The notes below the pieces were generated by a model. It had not been told where the DNA came from. It saw only the letters and a program-made list of their open reading frames with translations, and searched no databases. The translations under genes were made by a program, and so were the position numbers. Source: Nansenia antarctica (lineage: Eukaryota; Chordata; Actinopteri; Argentiniformes; Microstomatidae). From it: a stretch of 64,000 nt of DNA. Below, one piece after another: positions 48,548 through 59,430 of the stretch; within the stretch, counting starts at the first letter, position 1, and each line of letters opens with the position of its first letter. Where the stretch lies: contig OZ022352.1 in the NCBI GenBank assembly GCA_963989245.1, positions 19,876,472 to 19,940,471 on the forward strand, in the 5' to 3' direction.

Positions 48548-50358
48548 GGCCCATCTGTAGCCCCTGCTCACTGACAGCACAGACACAGACACAGGGAGAT
48601 CAAAGGATGGGGATGGGGAATAGTGTCAGTCATCCAGTTACAGCAGTCTCATGTGGCTCCTGATGACAGCTGCTTGTCATATCTCTGATCTTCTGTCTGA
48701 CTCCTTGGGGGGTGGAAGGGTGGCGGGCGGTGGGAGGAGGTTGGGGGTTGGGAGAAGAGTAAATAAGCTCTATTGTGTGAAACATCAACGTTCTATTAGT
48801 CTGAATGCCAGGGTGTGGTTTTTAGACCTAGCTGTTTTTTTGTGTGTTTGTACGATAATGATGACTGAGCATCAGTCCGGGAGGTAGACATGGGGTTGTT
48901 AAAGATGGCTGTCAAAGAGATGGTGAAAGAAAATGGAGGTCTCATCAGACATAGGGACAATGGATTTAGGTATTTCTCTTTCCTGCAGTATTTTGGGGGC
49001 ACATTAGGATATCATAACCCATCTCTAAAGGTAGGGGAATAGACATGCAGAGTTCTACAATACTTTATGTTCTAGAACAGGTACAGCCAAAACTGCCATT
49101 GACATAATGATTATATCGTTTGGAAGAAGTACTAAGTGGAGAGAAAGTAGCCATACAATGGCGACGTAATTACCTACAGAATTATACTCACTGAACACTG
49201 TATTAGGAACACTTATACAGCTTCTCATTCATGCATTGCCTTGTGTTAACAGTCAAAGGTGGTGGAGGTGGTGTAATAGTATGGGGAATGTGTTCTTGGC
49301 ACACTTTGGGCCCATTAATACCAACCAATTATCGCTTGAATGCCACAGCCTATTTGAGTATTGTTGCTGACCATGTGCATCCCTTCATGGCCACAATGTA
49401 CCATCTTCTAATGGCTACTTCCAGCATGATAATGCACCATGTCACAAAGCAAAAGTCGTCTCAAACTGGTTTCATGAACATGACAATGAGTTCAGTGTTC
49501 TCCGGTGGCCTTCCCAGTCACCGGATCTGAATCCAATAAAACACCTTTGGGATGTGGTAGAACGAGGAGATTCACAGCTTCAAAGTGCAGCTGAAAAATT
49601 CTGCAGGAATTTCCTGATGCAATCATGTCATCATGGACCACAGAGACACAGCAGAGCTAGTGGCTCAGCAGAGCTTGTGGGGGTTATAGTATCTCAAACT
49701 GTTTCCCTTTTACCAGGATCGGACCATGCATCGGGTAGTGGCGACTAACCCCTGCCCTGAACTCACCTGTCCTGAGTCGGAGCAGATCACCCTCACTGAC
49801 AGATGCTGCAAAGTCTGCAGAGGTATGGACTCTACTAAACTATACTATAATACTGTACTAATATCTATAACTATGCTGTACTGTGCGCTGCACTATAAAC
49901 TAATTGAAGTAAGACCAGTTCAAAACACCTTTAGAGAATCTAGAGATGGTTCAGTCAGTTTTAGAGGCTAGGGTTGTAAGACCTTGTCTACCTTCGTCTA
50001 TAAGAGATGACGTTCATGTTAAGGTATTCTGGGTAGAACACTGTATTAGAGCTAGCCGGACATGCTAATAGATCTACCTCACTGATGCACAGTAAGCTGA
50101 GTGTCCGTACGTTATTACACTCACATTTACAAGGGTCATGGTAAGGTTGAGACTCGGGAGACCTTCCTTGTGTGACCCCTCCTCTCCTTCTGCATCCCGT
50201 CCCCTGTCCTTGCCCGTCCCCTACTTCAGGTCATGACTTCTGTGCAGAGGGCCACGGGTGTGTGGAGCACTCCGACTGTGTCAACTTGGAGGCAGGGGCC
50301 TGCTGCAGCTGCAAGGACGGCTTCCGCCCCCTGCGTGACGACAACGCCTACTGCGAAG
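30061..50358 (+). CDS. nell2: NELL2, exons 1-12 (3' part beyond window)
   Basis: Twelve exons join in phase with GT-AG introns: 30061-30112, 30635-30757, 38690-38840, 41242-41415, 41850-41946, 43982-44054, 44217-44299, 44717-44845, 45939-46041, 47919-48007, 49717-49822 and 50230-50358, about 436 codons. Residues 1-17 are a signal peptide (MGLIQTFLVLGLFGFSS). Residues 60-225 form the laminin-G/TSPN domain (EFTVLVTLRQEHLNSGV, WHKVSVAVSATHVILHVDCN, FWLGQRN). Residues 225-265 hold CPTCNDFHGLVQKIMELQD and a coiled coil. Two VWC domains follow (about 265-328 and 328-394), then the first EGF module (394-436). NELL2 is a secreted multimeric neuronal glycoprotein that binds Robo3. The NDFHGLVQKIMELQD segment favours NELL2 over NELL1, as does the dbx2 neighbour. 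EGF 2 onward is not in the window. Confidence 0.93.
30301..30475. repeat. dispersed repeat fragment in nell2 intron 1
   Basis: Shares TTATTTTTAAAATGTTGACA with about 26950 and CTTTGACGCTCAATATCTCT with about 28672. It carries one unit of the 26-bp repeat tripled at 28701. Confidence 0.65.
30758..33361. other. nell2 intron 2, first part
   Basis: No exon or gene is seen. It holds a GACCCTCCCTTGCCCTGTGA tandem (about 30763-30822), a (CCTG)n run at 32357-32388, and (GT)n tracts at 32519-32546 and 33115-33189. Confidence 0.6.
33362..33772 (-). mobile_element. tRNA-derived SINE with perfect 14-bp duplication
   Basis: The minus strand starts GGCCCCGCGGTGGTGTAGCG and has TGGGTTCGAATCCCAGCTCG, a clear B box. 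It ends in an A/T-rich tail. CTGTACCGCGGTAT flanks it at 33348-33361 and 33773-33786 as an exact target-site duplication. Confidence 0.9.
33871..34127 (-). mobile_element. tRNA-derived SINE, family 2, copy 1
   Basis: The minus strand begins GGGCGGCTGTGGCTCAGGAG (A box) and has the B-box-like GGTCGGTGGTTTGGCGTTTC. The tail reads AAGTGCTTTGGAATAAGGC and TATATAAGTGCAGTCCATTT. AACAAGTTCTGGTAA at 33856-33870 and AACAAGTTCTAGTAA at 34128-34142 are the target-site duplication (one mismatch). Further copies are at 51723-51873 and 62953-63212. Confidence 0.9.
34143..38689. other. nell2 intron 2, second part
   Basis: No exon, gene or full repeat is identified. Reading frames are short and lack splice support. 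A GT-rich and a G-rich run occur around 37850-37880. It ends at the acceptor of exon 3 (TTGTCTTCCCAG). Confidence 0.5.
39061..39119. repeat. (TC)n microsatellite in nell2 intron 3
   Basis: About 58 bp of TC repeats, following the string GATCAATAAAGTACCTATCT, a common fish repeat tail. Confidence 0.9.
39300..39620. repeat. MITE-like inverted repeat, copy 1
   Basis: GAAATACATTTCAACGTTGT followed by TGAAAATCACAAG (about 39313-39348) reappears inverted at about 39488-39525. GGATTCGGTGAGTAATCCCC occurs at about 39385 and again at 39611, and a related string at about 51354. There is no coding frame. Confidence 0.6.
39677..39724. repeat. (TTA)n microsatellite
   Basis: About 16 TTA units, running directly into the palindrome at 39723-39790. 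Confidence 0.9.
39723..39790. mobile_element. collapsed Tc1-type terminal repeat palindrome
   Basis: TACAGTACCAGTCAAAAGTT at the start of the left arm and its exact inverse in the right arm form 31-bp perfect arms (39723-39753, 39760-39790) around the 6-base loop TCGGGG. The CAGTACCAGTCAAAAGTTTG end flanked by TA is a Tc1-type terminus. The two ends are fused with no interior left. Confidence 0.85.
41417..41722. repeat. (GAT)n trinucleotide array at the nell2 exon 4 donor
   Basis: About 306 bp of GAT with GGATATGGAT- and GAAAAG-type interruptions. It begins one base after the donor GTATGATGATG of exon 4 (exon end 41415). If intron 4 were retained, it would read as poly-aspartate. Confidence 0.95.
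41947..43981. other. nell2 intron 5
   Basis: No exon or gene is identified. It contains (GT)n at 42729-42792 and a longer (GT)n at 43715-43814. Confidence 0.6.
44585..44690. repeat. (CTCCCC)n-type pyrimidine array before nell2 exon 8
   Basis: About 105 bp of CTCTCCCC/CTCCCC units ending 26 bases before the exon 8 acceptor (44717). It probably overlaps the polypyrimidine tract. Confidence 0.85.
44846..45938. other. nell2 intron 8
   Basis: A (GT)n tract begins 14 bases after the exon 8 donor (about 44859-44885). No gene is seen in the rest. Confidence 0.6.
46075..46222. repeat. (CA)n microsatellite just after nell2 exon 9
   Basis: Imperfect CA repeats starting about 35 bases after the exon 9 donor, with ACTCAAACACCTACACAC recurring twice. 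Confidence 0.85.
47517..47607. repeat. long hairpin in nell2 intron 9
   Basis: Two 34-bp arms (47517-47550 and 47574-47607) pair with two mismatches around a 23-base loop. The arm core is CCTTGACAAG, then CATCAAAGTAGACCT. Just outside the left arm is a further small palindrome, AACGTTAATGCTAATTAACG. It is a MITE remnant or a foldback; no small-RNA family is recognised. Confidence 0.8.
48443..48545. repeat. (CA)n/(GCAC)n composite microsatellite
   Basis: CA repeats enclosing about ten units of GCAC in nell2 intron 10. Confidence 0.9.
49190..49640 (+). mobile_element. Tc1-type transposase relic in nell2 intron 10
   Basis: Across two frames the plus strand gives GGGGGVIVWGMCSW, then QHDNAPCHKAKVVSNWFHEH, then RWPSQSPDLNPIKHLWDVVE. 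This is the second catalytic Asp and the DLNPI block of Tc1 transposases. The 5' half is missing and at least one frameshift is present. It ends about 75 bp before the exon 11 acceptor. Confidence 0.85.
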
Positions 50359-51249
50359 GTACTGGAAGGATTTTGTTTCATAGAGAAAGAAAAACAGAGA
50401 GATATCCAGTTTATTGTGTATTTCTTGCACCTTGGTTGGACTGATACTTTATTTTTTTTTACACTCCAATGAAACACAGTTGTTAGTCATACTAACTTGT
50501 CTAAGACTAAGACTATTGACTTTCTCTCAAGGTTCTGGTCAATCGGTTTGGTGTTTTTGAGGTGAAAATATGTCATAGCAGAATGTTTCATTCTCAATTG
50601 CACTTACTGCCTCGCTGCCAAGAATGCAGGAGTGGTATTTCATGAGCAGAGAGCCATCAGAAGTGCTATTCATCATACTGAGGCTGTTCATTGCTGATTG
50701 CATGCCAACGCCGTGATGCTTTAGGCCACACTGTAAACTCTAGTAAAACACTGTGATTGATTGTCTCGTCGTTGTTTTATAAGAAAACAGATGATGAGTT
50801 GTTTCTGATTTAATCCGCCATTTTGGCCCCCCACTTTAGAAGATTGAAAAACATGTGTTAATACTTGGAGAGCATTTTATAACACATGGTCTGCTATTAG
50901 TCATGCACATATAGAGTCCACTCCATGTTGTGAATTGAGACATCCACACCAGTTGTCCACTTACCAGAGGAACTAAAGTATTTTGCTTTGTGGAAACTGG
51001 AATTGTGCAGCCTGGTAGTGTGCCATAGTTCACCTTCTGTTTCACTTATCTGACCAGCCTTCAGTAATGACCCTCTGAAAACTTCAACCGCAGTTGGACC
51101 ATTCAGCGTACTTAGGGTACTCAGCGGACTGAATAACGGCGGTGGTTCAGTTTGGCTTTCTCATTGTTTGAAAGTTTACCGCTACAAAATAGTTTTGCAC
51201 TGCCGTTTTTTGCACCAGCTCCAACGGTTTCACTGCGGTAAAGGTCAGA

Positions 51250-51495
51250 CCTCGTGTGACAGCAGCTGGTGAAATCGGGAACAAATCGCCAATCGAATGT
51301 TGTTGAAAATCAATGACACACTCGCTTGTCAAGCCAAAATATTGCAATGCAATGGATTTAGTGAGTAATCCCCACTACTACCCTAGTTAGTGTAGAGTAG
51401 TGTGGCTTACACACCGAATCCATTGCATTACAATGTTTTGGCTTGACTAGCGAGTGACTACTTGTTCCCGGTTTCACCAGCTACTGTCACATAAT
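51250..51495. repeat. MITE-like inverted repeat, copy 2
   Basis: GTGACAGCAGCTGGTGAAAT at about 51257 is mirrored by TTTCACCAGCTACTGTCAC at about 51473. CTCGCTTGTCAAGCC, followed by AAAATATTGCAATGCAATGG, pairs with the inverted string at 51414-51457. It shares TGAGTAATCCCCACTACTACC with copy 1 at 39300-39620. Confidence 0.7.
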
Positions 51496-51722
51496 GTGAA
51501 GTAAAACAGAGTGAATATAGCGATCAGGATGATTCCATCAGCCTAAGGATTGTGTGGAGTCATCTGAGAGGTAATGGCTGCTTTATCTGTCATACAGTTA
51601 CTTACGTCTACAACCCCACGTCATAGCACTTGTCCCAATGCTGCACATCTCGAGACAAACGTTACTTCGGCCTCTGGGTGATGTTGATGAGTCATGCAAG
51701 TCACTCTCAGCCTTTCTCTATC

Positions 51723-51873
51723 CGGTAAATGGACTGACTTACATAGCGCCTTATTCCAAAGGGCTTTACAACGGCCTTTTTACTCACCCGTTCACACGCA
51801 TGTTCGTCACACACATGTTCGTCACACTGCGATCATTAGACGCAGGCTCTACCTCCTGAGCCACAGCCGCCCC
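51723..51873 (-). mobile_element. tRNA-derived SINE, family 2, internally deleted copy
   Basis: It has the same ends as the copies at 33871 and 62953 (GTAAATGGACTGACTTACAT at one end, TGAGCCACAGCCGCCCC at the other) but lacks about 110 bp of the middle, including the B-box region. Confidence 0.85.
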
Positions 51874-53268
51874 ATCCCTGTCCATCCCTGTCTTCGTCTT
51901 AGCTGTGAGTGCTTGTCTTACTTTTATCCAGCTGTAGAATTCCGTCCAACTCCTTCACTGTTACCTTCACCAGGATCAGTGGGATGTTGTAATGTGATTA
52001 TTATACTCTTCCTCATTCCATTCCATGTCATTACAGCGAGGCCGTCCTCCAATTTCGGTCTGCACCAGCCTTCACATGTTCATTGGCCCCGACACCACCC
52101 TGGTAACTAGGGAGGGAATTAAACACGGGTGAGATTACTGAAGAGTACACTCCCTCGTAGATGCCCCTTAGTCCGTTTTAACATACTGAATATGAACAGT
52201 TGGTCAGGTAATTACCCTGTCTTGGCGAATCTGCATAATTGAAGATGCTGTCAGCCTCCTGTCTCAAATTAATTGAGTGTTGGGTCCTGGGCTTTAGGTG
52301 AAGCTACCTGCCGTACAAGAGTTAGCTAGCTTCACTCAAAGTAATAGACTGTGACCACGGCTTTGTACATGCTCCGTTTAAGCCATCAGAGAGTTATTTA
52401 ATCCACTCGAAACCGTGAGAGAATGGAAGAGTGGAAAAAGTTCGCTTTAGGCGTGCCAAGCTGTGAGAAAGACTTCTCTTCCAAGGCTTCTGTCAAAACT
52501 ATTGACGTCAAAGCGTGATTGGCATAACATCTGGTTTATACATGCGTGCCTCAAGTTAGGATTTGGATCTACGTGAGTTGATTGATTACACTGCTGGCAT
52601 TCTGTCAAAGAAGACTTAGTTTTATTTGTGTTTTTCTTATCTGGCTTCATCTTTTTTATTGTAGCGTGTTTGGTATTAGATCAGCTCCATGACTGTTTTT
52701 CGGGTTGCAAAGAACGGTTTGATTAGACAGAACAGGGCCTGTAGAACAGCGGCCTTCGGTCCTGTCTAACACACTGGCACTTCAGGGCAACACGACTCAT
52801 CTGAAGATAAGAGGGCCCAGGGTCTCTGTATGAAATTGGACGGCCGTGTGTCAAGAGGGGTTGGCGTCTGAGACGGCTCAGGGACCCGAAATTGACTACA
52901 TTTTCTGATGTTATTCTCACAAAAAGGCAATTGATTTTCATTGATTTTCATCGGCCTCTGGAAATCACTTAGACTTTGAGTGTTGCGTGTGTGCCTCCAA
53001 AAACCAACAACAAAAAATTGTTGTTTTGAGGATCACCCAGGAGTATCAGAGGAATGTCTGAGGTTCACCTAATAGCTCGGACAAATGTACACCGTTTTGT
53101 AGGTTGAGAGTCGGGGGCACAGGCGCAGCATCGAGATCGAAATGGGCTTGTTTCGATTCTTTGCAAGTTTCAGAAGGAGAACAACACACGGGAGAGATGA
53201 GAGTCTACCTTCAGACGGTTTCATGCATTTTTACACAACAAAGACAAACAATACACAATCTACTACTA

Positions 53269-53329
<61 letters not shown>

Positions 53330-53611
53330 ATTGAGTACATCCATCAGACAGATGTCTGATACCATCTCCAAAAGCAATGACAGACACTAGCTCTTTAAAA
53401 CAGTCCTAGGTCAGGGATGTGCTGAAAATAGCCTATGAGATCACTCCTGTGTGAATGTTTCATGGAAGAAGGCAGTGGTAGGAGGCGTCTCAGGGGGATG
53501 CTCCCCCAGCCTCTGTCAGAGTGCTGTTCTCTCAGACAGAAAAACAGCAGCGGGGCCCAATTTCTCCTCAGTCTTCAGAACACAGCCAAGTACAAGGCGT
53601 ATTTTTTTCCA

Positions 53612-53663
<52 letters not shown>

Positions 53664-54995
53664 CAATTTCTGTGTGGGAAGTAGTATATTAAATGACTTT
53701 ATTATACAGAGAGGCAAGCTTGGTGGAGGAGTGACAGCCTGTGCGATTGGGTTTAAATCACCATCGCGCAACACGTTGAGGTTTATATAATTCCTCTTCT
53801 TAGCGAAGGGAGAAAAGGCAGAGGCGTCTCATTTTGTTTTCTTTAATTGAAGTTATTCAACGCATTATTCTTTTTAGGGGGTCTGTCAAAATGAGAGTTG
53901 TTCTTTTTTCTTCTCCCTAGCCCTCAGTTAGACCTAGATATATTTAGCTTGCATTTTCCTTTGTTCAAGGGAATAATATATTGCTTCTCGGCCCTTTTCA
54001 CTCCAAGGTCTCTTCTTTTCAAGGTATTTTAGATACATCAATCATTGTTGGTGGCTCTACAGGGGCAATGCCTCACAAGTGATCCGAGGGTCTGTTTACT
54101 CTTCAGAAAGGCTGTATGCTGTGTACACACAGGGATGGAGGTCGTGTACCCAAACTGTATGCTGTGACAGTGTGTTTTACCCCTGGCAGTGTTACCTGTC
54201 TGAGCACACAGTGAGATGGTTTATGTTGCTGCCCTTTTGAATGTCACAAGGTGGAGGGAGGCTAATTGGCATTGACTGAGGAGCTCAGCTCACTCCCCGA
54301 CGCAATCACTGCTGGGATGAGCCTGGAGGCTGGGGCTCCCGCCAGGAGAGGGCTGACCCCCCCCCCCCCCCCCCCGCCGCCCACACACACACATGGACAC
54401 ACACACATGGACACACACACACACACACCTGTGCAAAGAAACACCAGTAGAGGGCTGACCCCCCCACGCCCACACACACACACGGACACACACACGGACA
54501 CACACACACGGACACACACACAGAAACACCAACAGCGACGGCTCACTGTTGTGATAGTGTGTGTGTGTCGTTGGAGCACATTCCCTGTGTGAGATGACGA
54601 ACACACCCTGGCGTGCTGCAAATCCGTCCCAGTGTCAATAGCAACAATATATGATTACCAGAGCACTCCGCCGTCCCATCCCTCAAATACCAACTGAGAC
54701 ACTTCCCCTCTGCTTCTCAGCATCACGGTACTGCTACACAGCACCTGTTATTCATTGTTTAGACCTCTGCTGCTGACCTGTTTGCTGGAATGCAGAGTGA
54801 AGGATGATGGATGATATGTTCCATTGATTCATGCACAGTAGCAAATCTCCTCAAGATTAACGAGTGTCATGAAGGAGAGTTGAGGCAACCTCGCTCCCTC
54901 AGCCAAACGGCGTCTTCCTCCATGCTTGATAGCATAAGTATGGAGTTTAGACTCTGTAAGATACATTAGCGTTAATCTAGCTTGTCATAGCACAG

Positions 54996-55028
<33 letters not shown>

Positions 55029-55049
55029 GCCACACACAGTCACACACAG

Positions 55050-55108
<59 letters not shown>

Positions 55109-56098
55109 GCCACACACAGTCACACACACACAGCCACACACAGTCACACACAGCCACACACACACACACACACACACCAACATAAACACAGTCCATTGTT
55201 CTAAACTTGGGTAATTGGATGATGCCTCTCGGTTCTTACAATGATGTATCACTTGTAAGGAGACAAAGACAATGTTCCCTCCTGTTGCATCCAACTGCAT
55301 CCATTTTCTTAATCCATTCTCTACAAAAGTGTTTGAAATGCTTTGGAAAGGATTTAATTCCCCAATTATGGAAGATGTGAAAAGATTGAAAAGAAAAAGA
55401 GTGATGTGAAAAGAGTGCCCGCTTGCCTGTTGCCCCTCTCGCACAAAGCCTATCAAGTTCCTTTTAATATTTAGGCAATTGTTCTGAAGAGATAAGCTAT
55501 TGTTGAGAGACTCATTTGGCATGTAGCTTAGAAACAATTTGAGGCTTTTGGAATTGCACCAGTAGAGGATCAAACAAAGGATTTTTATAAATTATTTTAT
55601 TAAATTAATATACTGAATACTGGCAATATACTGAATACTGACAAAACACAGTGCAGGATGAGGGTAAGAATAGAGCATTTACTGAACCTACTCTCTGAAC
55701 TATGATTTTTGCCTCCACCCAGGCAATACATACATACACCTACACCAACAAGAGAGGAGGACCAGAGAGATAATATATACAACTGTCTTCCTACAGTACA
55801 TTTCTTTGGTCACATTCAAAGCTACTGAAGCACCTCTTTGTTAAGCAGCAACAAAACAGTCTGTTTGGTATGACTCACAGTACATACAGCATGTCTCCAA
55901 CAGAGATGCCTGGATGTACTGTGAGTCATAGCAAACAGAATCCCCCTCCCTGTCCTGTCCTGGTCCTGGACAGATCTATGTCTGGTAGAGGGCTAGGGCT
56001 AACCATGGTTATTGTTATTGAGTAGGTTACTGCTCAGTCTGCCGGGACAGCCTTTTGTCTCTCCTCTTTACACAGTCTGTTACCCTGCCTGCCGGAGG

Positions 56099-56190
56099 AC
56101 GGGGAGGGGATGGGGGCGGGGGTGGACGGGGGGGTGGACGGGGGGGATGGGGCGGGGGTGGACGGGGGGGTGGACGGGGGGGTGGACGGG
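56099..56190. repeat. G-rich minisatellite, G-quadruplex-prone
   Basis: Repeats of GGTGGACGGGGGG with runs of four to eight G. The many closely spaced G runs meet the usual G-quadruplex pattern on the plus strand. Confidence 0.8.
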
Positions 56191-56432
56191 ACTGTGGGAG
56201 AATATCAGCCAGCGTTTTGGCAAGCCCCATTTCAGTCAATGTTATAAAGCGAATCAACTGTTTGAGTTAGTGAGCTGGGCAGCAGAGAGCGATTCTGTTG
56301 GCAGTGTGGTGCTGGTCGAGTGGTTGTGGTGGATGTCTTTGTGGGCCTGTCCAAAGGGGACGCTTTTGTTATCTCCCCCGTCCCAGACTTCAACACACAC
56401 AGCAGTACGGCTCAGAGACAGGAGGACATTAG

Positions 56433-56700
56433 TAGTAAGGGCATTTTACCAGATATTTGACCAATCTGCGAAGTAAATCGTTACCAAGAAATTTCTTCAC
56501 CAATGTGTTTCTAAAGGTGTGTAATAACATGTCCTAAAAGGTTGAAATTCAACTCCTGTGGGAAACCTCATAAAAAACTGCTCAAAGTTGGGGTACCGAT
56601 AACCGATTTTCGAAAATTCGAAAATGCTTAAATTGGACTTGAGTAACTTTTGAGGGGTCAAACTAGGCATTTTTCATGATTCTGAGTTGATTGCAAGCAT
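56433..56700 (+). repeat. left terminal inverted repeat of transposon 2
   Basis: About 268 bp, pairing with 59431-59688. The inner edge is GATTGCAAGCAT at 56689-56700. The open frame of the encoded protein begins inside this repeat. Confidence 0.88.
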
Positions 56701-59304
56701 GTATTTGTCACCAAGAGCACATCCTGGATGGGGGGTGTTTTGACAAGGCAATCCGTGCCCACCTCCTCATTGATGCAGCCATCTATCAGCACATCATGAA
56801 ACATGCCTTCACTGAGGAGGAGCTTGGTGAAATGAGGACCTTAATGGAGAAGGTGGCTGATGGTAAGATGGGAGCCCGACACACAGATCCAGTAGTGGCA
56901 CTGTTTGAACATAGGTTTGAAGAAAACTTCAAAAGACTCGCTGAAGGAGGAAGAACGCCTACACTCTGGGTGCAGTACCACCACATGGTAGATGTGATCA
57001 AGACGTTCATCCGAAGTGAGCGGTTTGCAGACCACAAGGGGCACCTGTCCTGCATTGCTACCAGGATGCTGGACATCTTTGCAGCTGCGGGCCATCATCA
57101 ATATGCCAAAGGTGCACGGCTGTACTGTCAACTTCTGAAGGAACTTGAAACGTTGCCTGCTTACAAAGAGACCATAGAAAGTGTCACTGCCCATGGAAAC
57201 CATGTTGTCCGTTACTCCAGCCATGATTGGTCTGGCACCTGGTGTGACATCTGTATTGAGCAGACATTAATGAAGGCAGCCAAATCAGAAGGTGGACTGA
57301 GCAGAGGGAGGATGAGAAACAGTGATTCTGGCCACAAGTGCTGGGTGCTCACCCTCAGTCACTTCTCCAATGTCAACCAGTGCATGGAGGAAGATGTCAA
57401 GGAACATGCTCCACCCCACAGAGACCTTGCCAAAACACAGATGAAGCGAGATGCTGAAGCAGTTGAACTTGCCCTCCAATGGTTTGAGGAGAACAACCCA
57501 TTCGACCATGATCGAGACAAGGAGATGCTTGTATCTTTCTCTACAGGATTCACAAGCACAGGAGATGACCCAGTCAATGCTGAGAGAGCAGCTGAAGTAG
57601 GGAGAGAGATGCAGATTAAGCTGGATGGACAGTCAGTGACATCGACCATGGAGGTGAAGTCAAAGGTACAAGCCCTGTCATCACTCAGAAAGATTCCCAA
57701 GATCAACGAGAAGAAGATTCACCTTGACTCACTCAAGTTGTTCAACCGACTGATCATTTTTGCCCAACGGGATATGACAGTTGAGACAAGCTTGGAGTAT
57801 GAGCTGACTCCCGTCCCATTGTCCCTTTTCAGTAACAAAGATCAGAAAATGAACAAGGCGAACAAGGCAGGCTTTTCCAAGACTAGCCTGAAGGAGTTAA
57901 CTGATCCACTTGAACTCACTAACCAACCCTGCTCCACTTTGGTGGTTGATGGCGGATGGCTTCTCTACATGGTGACGTGGGAACAAGGTCAGACTCGGCA
58001 GGAGATTGGCAACAGTTACCTAAGCTACGTGCAGTGTCTTGGCCGTAACTCTCAAAGGATCATTGTGGTCTTTGATGGCTATAACAGATCGCCAAAAGAT
58101 CATGACCACATCCGACGTACCAAGAAGTCATGCTGTGACCTCCAGATTCGACCGGATATGATACACTGGACACCAAGAGCGAAGTTCTTGGACAACACTC
58201 ATAACAAGAGTGAGCTCATTCACCTCCTCTCTTCAACATTCAGAAAAATTCACATCACCGTGGAGCAGAGTGACAATGATGCTGACCTTTCGATTGTGAG
58301 AGAGGCATTGGCTGCTGCTACAGATGGCTTTGTTGAGGTCAGTAACATTTGTGTAGGTATTTTACTTGCATTAGCTATGACTACTTTAAAAGAAGAGTTT
58401 TGACTATTTTTATATATTTTCACATAGTTGAACATGCATTGCATATCTTCTTCTATTTTCAGTTGCGGGCAGAAGACGCAGACGTGCTGGCAATGCTGGT
58501 GCACCATAGCTCAAGCACCAACCACCCACTCTTCTTAACCACATCGAAGGGCTCTTATGATGTCAAGAGGATCCGAGAAGCTCTCTCAGATAGAAAGAGA
58601 CGCTACCTGCTCTTTTGTCACGCCTTCACTGGGTGTGATACGGTTTCTGCTATCGCTGGCCATGGGAAAACAACTCTGTTTGACAGGTAATAATAATAAT
58701 ATTATATCATAATGAAATATTTGTATATTGAAATATCTGAAACAAACCTTGAAGTGCATTCTTTTACAGGTTTTGTGCAGGGGACATCAACGAACATATG
58801 GACATCTTCCTTGACAATGACATACACGCTACCAAGGATGCAGTGATTCAGGCTGGTACTAGGATCTTCCAGTACATTCACCATGGGCCAGGTACTACTC
58901 TGGGTGCAATTCGATGCAACATGTTCTCGGGAAAGGCAGCGGCTGGGCTGATCAAACCAGAAACTCTACCTCCAACAGAGGGTGCAGCTGCACAGCATTC
59001 TCTCCGTGCCTACCTACAGACCCGGGACTGGATCCTTCTACAGAGCATGTCTCTGGACCCCAGTGACTATGGATGGACATTAGGTGTTCATGGTTATGAG
59101 CCAGTTCCAACCTTAGACCCCATGGCTCCCGACGAGCTACTCCAGTTCACAAGCTGCAATTGTAATGGAGATTGCAGCAACCGGCGATGCAGCTGCAAGA
59201 AAAATGCTGTCAAGTGCATCTCAGCATGTGGAGTTTGTAAAGGCATTACATGCAAGAATGGTATTCATGATGTTGTTGAAGAAGACTCAGACATTGACTC
59301 CTGA
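56691..59304 (+). CDS. Transposon-encoded FEN1/XPG-like nuclease with Cys-rich C-terminus
   Basis: Three exons (56691-58337, 58463-58686, 58770-59304) join by GT-AG introns into about 800 codons without a stop. The frame opens at 56691 without an ATG; the first in-frame ATG is 56796, so a 5' exon or segment may be missing. Counting from 56691: residues 1-400 are of unknown fold with scattered Cys and His (CICHQEH, WSGTWCDICIEQT). Residues 418-556 resemble a PIN/XPG nuclease, with acidic positions D420 (VVDGGWLL), D462 (VVFDGY), D528/D530/D532 (SDNDADL) and E553/D554/D556 (AEDADVL). H602-T609 is HAFTGCDT with GHGKTTLF after it, like the FEN1 helix-hairpin-helix. LPPTEGAAAQHSLRAYLQ follows, then a nine-cysteine knuckle from about residue 753. 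The protein probably acts in transposition. Which domain cuts DNA is not established here. Confidence 0.82.
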
Positions 59305-59430
59305 AGCATTTGACCTATGGTGGATCAGTATTTGCTCTGAGTATTATGCAGCTAATTTAAATAAATGTATATGTAAATGGAAAGGGGCGTGGCAGTTTCT
59401 CTACCAGGAAGTGGTCTTGGTGACAATTAA

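Larger units (their letters stand above)
50359..56432. other. nell2 intron 12, first part
   Basis: No EGF-coding exon is found. Besides the MITE and SINE listed separately, it holds CA/GT tracts at 53271-53325, 53612-53661, 54358-54524 (with a poly-C run) and 54994-55178, and a G-rich array at 56099-56190. Predicted frames in these tracts are microsatellite artefacts. Confidence 0.6.
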
